Positions 61,420 through 64,000 of a DNA stretch of 64,000 nucleotides are shown here, piece by piece. The position numbers and the translations under genes were made by a program. The stretch spans positions 496,001 through 560,000 of the forward strand of contig NZ_KQ954245.1 in the NCBI RefSeq assembly GCF_001519075.1. The letters are read 5' to 3'. The number at the start of each line of letters is the position of its first letter. The stretch's first letter is position 1. This DNA comes from Novosphingobium fuchskuhlense (GTDB lineage: Bacteria; Pseudomonadota; Alphaproteobacteria; Sphingomonadales; Sphingomonadaceae). The notes beneath the pieces were generated by a model. The model saw only the letters and a program-made list of their open reading frames with translations, was not told the DNA's origin and searched no databases.

Positions 61420-62784
61420 ATGGCGATCGATCTGAAAATGCCCGCGCTTTCCCCCACCATGGAGGAAGGCACACTCGCCAAATGGCTGGTCAAACCCGGC
61501 GATACCGTGAAGTCCGGCGATATCATTGCCGAGATCGAGACCGACAAGGCCACGATGGAATTCGAGGCAGTGGACGAAGGTGTGATCGGCGAACTCATGG
61601 TGGCTGAGGGCACCGAAGGCGTGAAAGTCGGAACCGTGATCGCGACGATCAGCGGTGACGATGAACTGGCAGCGCCTTCGTCCGCACCCGTCGCTGCCCC
61701 GGCGCCGGCCCCAGCGCCGGTCGTGGCCGCTCCGCCGCCACCGCCAGCTCCCGTTGCAGCGCCCGCTCCGGCGCCCGTCGCTGCTGTCCCCGCTGGCACG
61801 GTCATGGTCGCCACCACGGTCCGCGAAGCGCTGCGCGATGCAATGGCCGAGGAAATGCGCGCCGACGATCGCGTCTTCGTGATGGGTGAGGAAGTCGCCG
61901 AATATCAGGGCGCCTACAAGGTCACGCAGGGCCTGCTCGAGGAATTCGGGCCGCGCCGCGTGATCGACACTCCGATCACTGAATACGGCTTTGCCGGCAT
62001 CGGCACCGGCGCGGCCATGGGCGGCCTTCGTCCGATCGTCGAGTTCATGACGTTCAACTTCGCCATGCAGGCGATCGACCACATCATCAATTCAGCGGCC
62101 AAGACGAACTACATGTCCGGCGGCCAGATGCGCTGCCCGATCGTGTTCCGCGGCCCCAATGGCGCCGCCTCGCGCGTGGGCGCGCAGCACAGCCAGAACT
62201 ATGCACCGTGGTATGCCTCGGTGCCGGGCCTCGTGGTGATTGCCCCCTATGACGCCGCCGATGCCAAGGGCCTCCTGAAGTCCGCGATCCGCAGCGAGGA
62301 CCCGGTGGTCTTCCTCGAGAATGAACTGGTCTATGGCCGCACCTTCGATGTGCCGGCGCTCGATGATTACACGGTGCCCATCGGCAAGGCCCGCACGATG
62401 CGGGCCGGCCGTGATGTCACTATCGTCAGCTACTCCATTGGCATCGCGCTTGCCCTGGAAGCCGCAGAAAAGCTGGCAGCGGAAGGCATCGAAGCCGAAG
62501 TCATCGACCTGCGCACGCTGCGCCCGCTCGACAAGGACGCGGTACTCGAGAGCCTTGCGCGCACCAACCGGATGGTCGTGGTCGAGGAAGGCTTTCCGGT
62601 CTGCTCGATCGCCTCGGAGATCATCAGCCTCGTGATGGAGGAAGGCTTCGACCACCTCGACGCCCCTGTTCTGCGCGTGTGCAACGAGGACGTGCCGCTG
62701 CCCTATGCCGCCAATCTCGAAAAGCTCGCGCTGGTCGATACGGCGCGGGTGATCGCGGCGGTCAAGAAGGTCTGTTATCGCTGA
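61420..62784 (+). CDS. pdhB: pyruvate dehydrogenase E1 beta subunit with N-terminal lipoyl domain
   Basis: The 454 residues begin with a full lipoyl domain ([11 protein letters not shown], then [11 protein letters not shown] with the lipoylated Lys43), an alanine/proline linker (about 85-125), and the E1 beta core ([41 protein letters not shown]). An E1 beta with its own lipoyl arm is known in alphaproteobacteria such as Zymomonas and Sinorhizobium. ATG 61420 follows the pdhA stop by one base. Confidence 0.94.
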   Translation: MAIDLKMPALSPTMEEGTLAKWLVKPGDTVKSGDIIAEIETDKATMEFEAVDEGVIGELMVAEGTEGVKVGTVIATISGDDELAAPSSAPVAAPAPAPAPVVAAPPPPPAPVAAPAPAPVAAVPAGTVMVATTVREALRDAMAEEMRADDRVFVMGEEVAEYQGAYKVTQGLLEEFGPRRVIDTPITEYGFAGIGTGAAMGGLRPIVEFMTFNFAMQAIDHIINSAAKTNYMSGGQMRCPIVFRGPNGAASRVGAQHSQNYAPWYASVPGLVVIAPYDAADAKGLLKSAIRSEDPVVFLENELVYGRTFDVPALDDYTVPIGKARTMRAGRDVTIVSYSIGIALALEAAEKLAAEGIEAEVIDLRTLRPLDKDAVLESLARTNRMVVVEEGFPVCSIASEIISLVMEEGFDHLDAPVLRVCNEDVPLPYAANLEKLALVDTARVIAAVKKVCYR

Positions 62785-62802
62785 GATTGTGGCACCGATC
62801 TG

Positions 62803-63384
62803 ATGGAGCAGACCTCCAGCGATCTCGAACTCAGCCCACCTGAACGGCTCGCGGTGCTCTATGCACCGCGCCGCCTTCAGGCGCTGTGGGAAGGCTTCCT
62901 CCTGCTTGACCGGCGGCTTGCCGATGCCGCGCGCGAGGGGCGTGATCCGCTCATGATCCAGCTGCGCCTTGCGTGGTGGCGGGACCGGTTCGAGCAACCT
63001 GCCGCCCAGTGGCCGCTGGGCGAGCCGCTTCTCACGGTGCTGCGCGCGTGGGACGACGAGCGCGCGGCGCTGCGGGCGATGGTTGATGGCTGGGAAGCCC
63101 GGATCGTCGGCGAGGATGGCGGCACCGAACTTGGCAAGGCGCGGGTCGAGGCGGTCTGTGCGCTCGGGAGGCTGAGCGGCGTCCGCCCCGACGATGCCGT
63201 CCGCCGCGCCGCCGCTGAATGGCTAGGCCTCGATCCCCCCGGCGCATCGCCCCCGATCCTTCCCGGCGGCCTGCGTCCCCTGGTGATCCTGCGCGGGATG
63301 GCGCTGCGCGAAGCGGCAGGGCGCCCCGGCGGCCCGGTCCGCGAATTCCTTGCCATTCTGCGCCTAGGCTTGCTGGGGCGCTGA
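62803..63384 (+). CDS. squalene/phytoene-synthase-like protein, reduced
   Basis: A 193-residue protein. LAVLYAPRRLQALWEGFLLLDRRLAD followed by DPLMIQLRLAWWRDRFE matches the first third of the all-alpha squalene/phytoene synthase fold. The two DxxxD prenyl-diphosphate motifs of true synthases are not visible and the protein is about 80-100 residues short of the family. It is likely catalytically inactive or has another role, like the related assembly factor NDUFAF6. It follows pdhB by 18 bp. Confidence 0.6.
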   Translation: MEQTSSDLELSPPERLAVLYAPRRLQALWEGFLLLDRRLADAAREGRDPLMIQLRLAWWRDRFEQPAAQWPLGEPLLTVLRAWDDERAALRAMVDGWEARIVGEDGGTELGKARVEAVCALGRLSGVRPDDAVRRAAAEWLGLDPPGASPPILPGGLRPLVILRGMALREAAGRPGGPVREFLAILRLGLLGR

Positions 63385-63469
63385 AACTCTCGCCAAAATG
63401 GCAGGACTTGCCCCTGCCGCCCATGCGCTTTGCTGCTTATCCTAGGGACAGTACTTAGGGAGGCCTGGC

Positions 63470-63937
63470 ATGAACCGAATGCTTGTGGGCGCGCTCGGCG
63501 CACTGTTGCTCGTGGCTTCGGGGCTGTTCTGGTGGCAGGGCCGAGCGGCCGTCACGCCGCCCGCCGCTCCCAGCCACCTTGCGCTCGCCTCCGCTGCACC
63601 GGCAGACGAGGCGCTGCCGGATTCCGATGCGGGTGATGCAGTAGGCCCCGGCCTGCCCGAAGCCAGCGAGCAGAGCCGCGAGGCGAAGCGCTTCGACCGG
63701 CTCGACAAGAACCGCGACGGCAAGATCACACGCACCGAAATGCTCAGCCCACGCGTCAAGGACTTCCGCAAGCTCGACGTCGACGGCAACAACCTGCTGA
63801 CATTCGACGAATGGTCCGTCGCCACCGACAACCGCTTCAAGGGTGCCGACAAGAACGGTGATGGCGCGCTCAGCCGCGAGGAGTTTGCCACGACGAAGCA
63901 GAAGGCGGCGAAGAGGCCTGCCTGCAAGTGCAAGTAG
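63470..63937 (+). CDS. membrane-anchored EF-hand protein
   Basis: A 155-residue exported protein. A hydrophobic anchor (LVGALGALLLVASGLFWW) is followed by a proline/alanine-rich stretch and then three EF-hand loops: DKNRDGKITRTE near 80, DVDGNNLLTFDE near 103 and DKNGDGALSREE near 125. The first and third keep all calcium ligands; the second is altered (glycine/asparagine order). Probably a periplasmic calcium sensor or buffer. ATG 63470 follows AGGGAGGCC. Confidence 0.82.
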   Translation: MNRMLVGALGALLLVASGLFWWQGRAAVTPPAAPSHLALASAAPADEALPDSDAGDAVGPGLPEASEQSREAKRFDRLDKNRDGKITRTEMLSPRVKDFRKLDVDGNNLLTFDEWSVATDNRFKGADKNGDGALSREEFATTKQKAAKRPACKCK

Positions 63938-63938
63938 G

Positions 63939-64000
63939 TCAGCCGAGCGCCGGCAACCACCCTGCAAGATCCGCTTTGGCCCGCGCCGTATAAGCCTCCT
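63939..64000 (-). CDS. C-terminal end of an unidentified protein, cut by window edge
   Basis: On the minus strand an open frame enters from the right edge and ends with TGA at 63939. The visible 20 residues (ending GWLPALG) have coding-like composition and the gene would be convergent with the EF-hand gene at a gap of one base. Too short to name. Confidence 0.4.
   Translation of the reverse strand, partial: EAYTARAKADLAGWLPALG

Overview
The window reads as chromosomal DNA of a high-GC alphaproteobacterium, most likely a sphingomonad close to Novosphingobium. The grounds are two large TonB-dependent receptors at the head of catabolic operons, a zwf-pgl-edd-glk Entner-Doudoroff set, Flp pilins with a CpaF ATPase, a pyruvate dehydrogenase E1 beta carrying its own lipoyl domain, and dense gene packing with 4-bp start/stop overlaps. 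I see no insertion sequence, prophage or CRISPR array. Both edges cut a gene: an acyl-CoA synthetase on the left and the tail of a minus-strand gene on the right.

Layout. 1-8.9 kb: acyl-CoA synthetase, two EamA permeases, the CpaF ATPase, a three-gene minus-strand envelope-sugar operon (GT2, methyltransferase, GtrA fused to a multi-pass membrane domain) and a small HNH protein. 8.9-15.3 kb: a tightly coupled minus-strand operon (Tm-1-like ATP-binding protein, biotin carrier, biotin carboxylase, carboxyltransferase, HAD phosphatase) divergent from an IclR regulator. 15.4-19.2 kb: MDR oxidoreductase, VOC protein, MFS carrier and AraC regulator. 19.4-31.6 kb: a probable 13-gene plus-strand catabolic operon made of a TonB receptor, three tandem cupins of the 2,4'-dihydroxyacetophenone dioxygenase type, a Rieske oxygenase, three SDRs, a cytochrome c plus 4-cresol-dehydrogenase-like flavoprotein, an MBL hydrolase, a zinc MDR dehydrogenase and an NTF2-like protein. 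Together with the carboxylase operon this looks like uptake and oxidation of phenolic aryl-alkyl or aryl-ketone compounds. The substrate is an inference.

31.7-49.8 kb is an alpha-glucan unit: MFS sugar carrier, LacI regulator, TonB receptor, flavin-dependent halogenase-like protein, two GH13 enzymes, a GH97 alpha-glucosidase, then zwf, pgl, edd and glk. Three similar palindromes (33216, 34497, 44803) lie upstream of the MFS gene, the receptor and zwf, suggesting one LacI regulon from outer-membrane uptake to Entner-Doudoroff catabolism. No eda is present.

49.9-64 kb is mostly housekeeping: enoyl-CoA hydratase, CsaA-like protein, aroB/aroK, a small membrane protein and a 630-residue protein of unknown function, xerD, accA, an M48 protease with LysM-like tail, three Flp-type pilins on the minus strand, a MutT-like NUDIX protein, tRNA-Arg(ACG), pdhA/pdhB, a reduced squalene/phytoene-synthase-like protein and an EF-hand protein. 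Two pilin genes share a 19-bp upstream element at almost the same distance from their start codons.

All functional calls come from reading motifs by eye. No database search was run.
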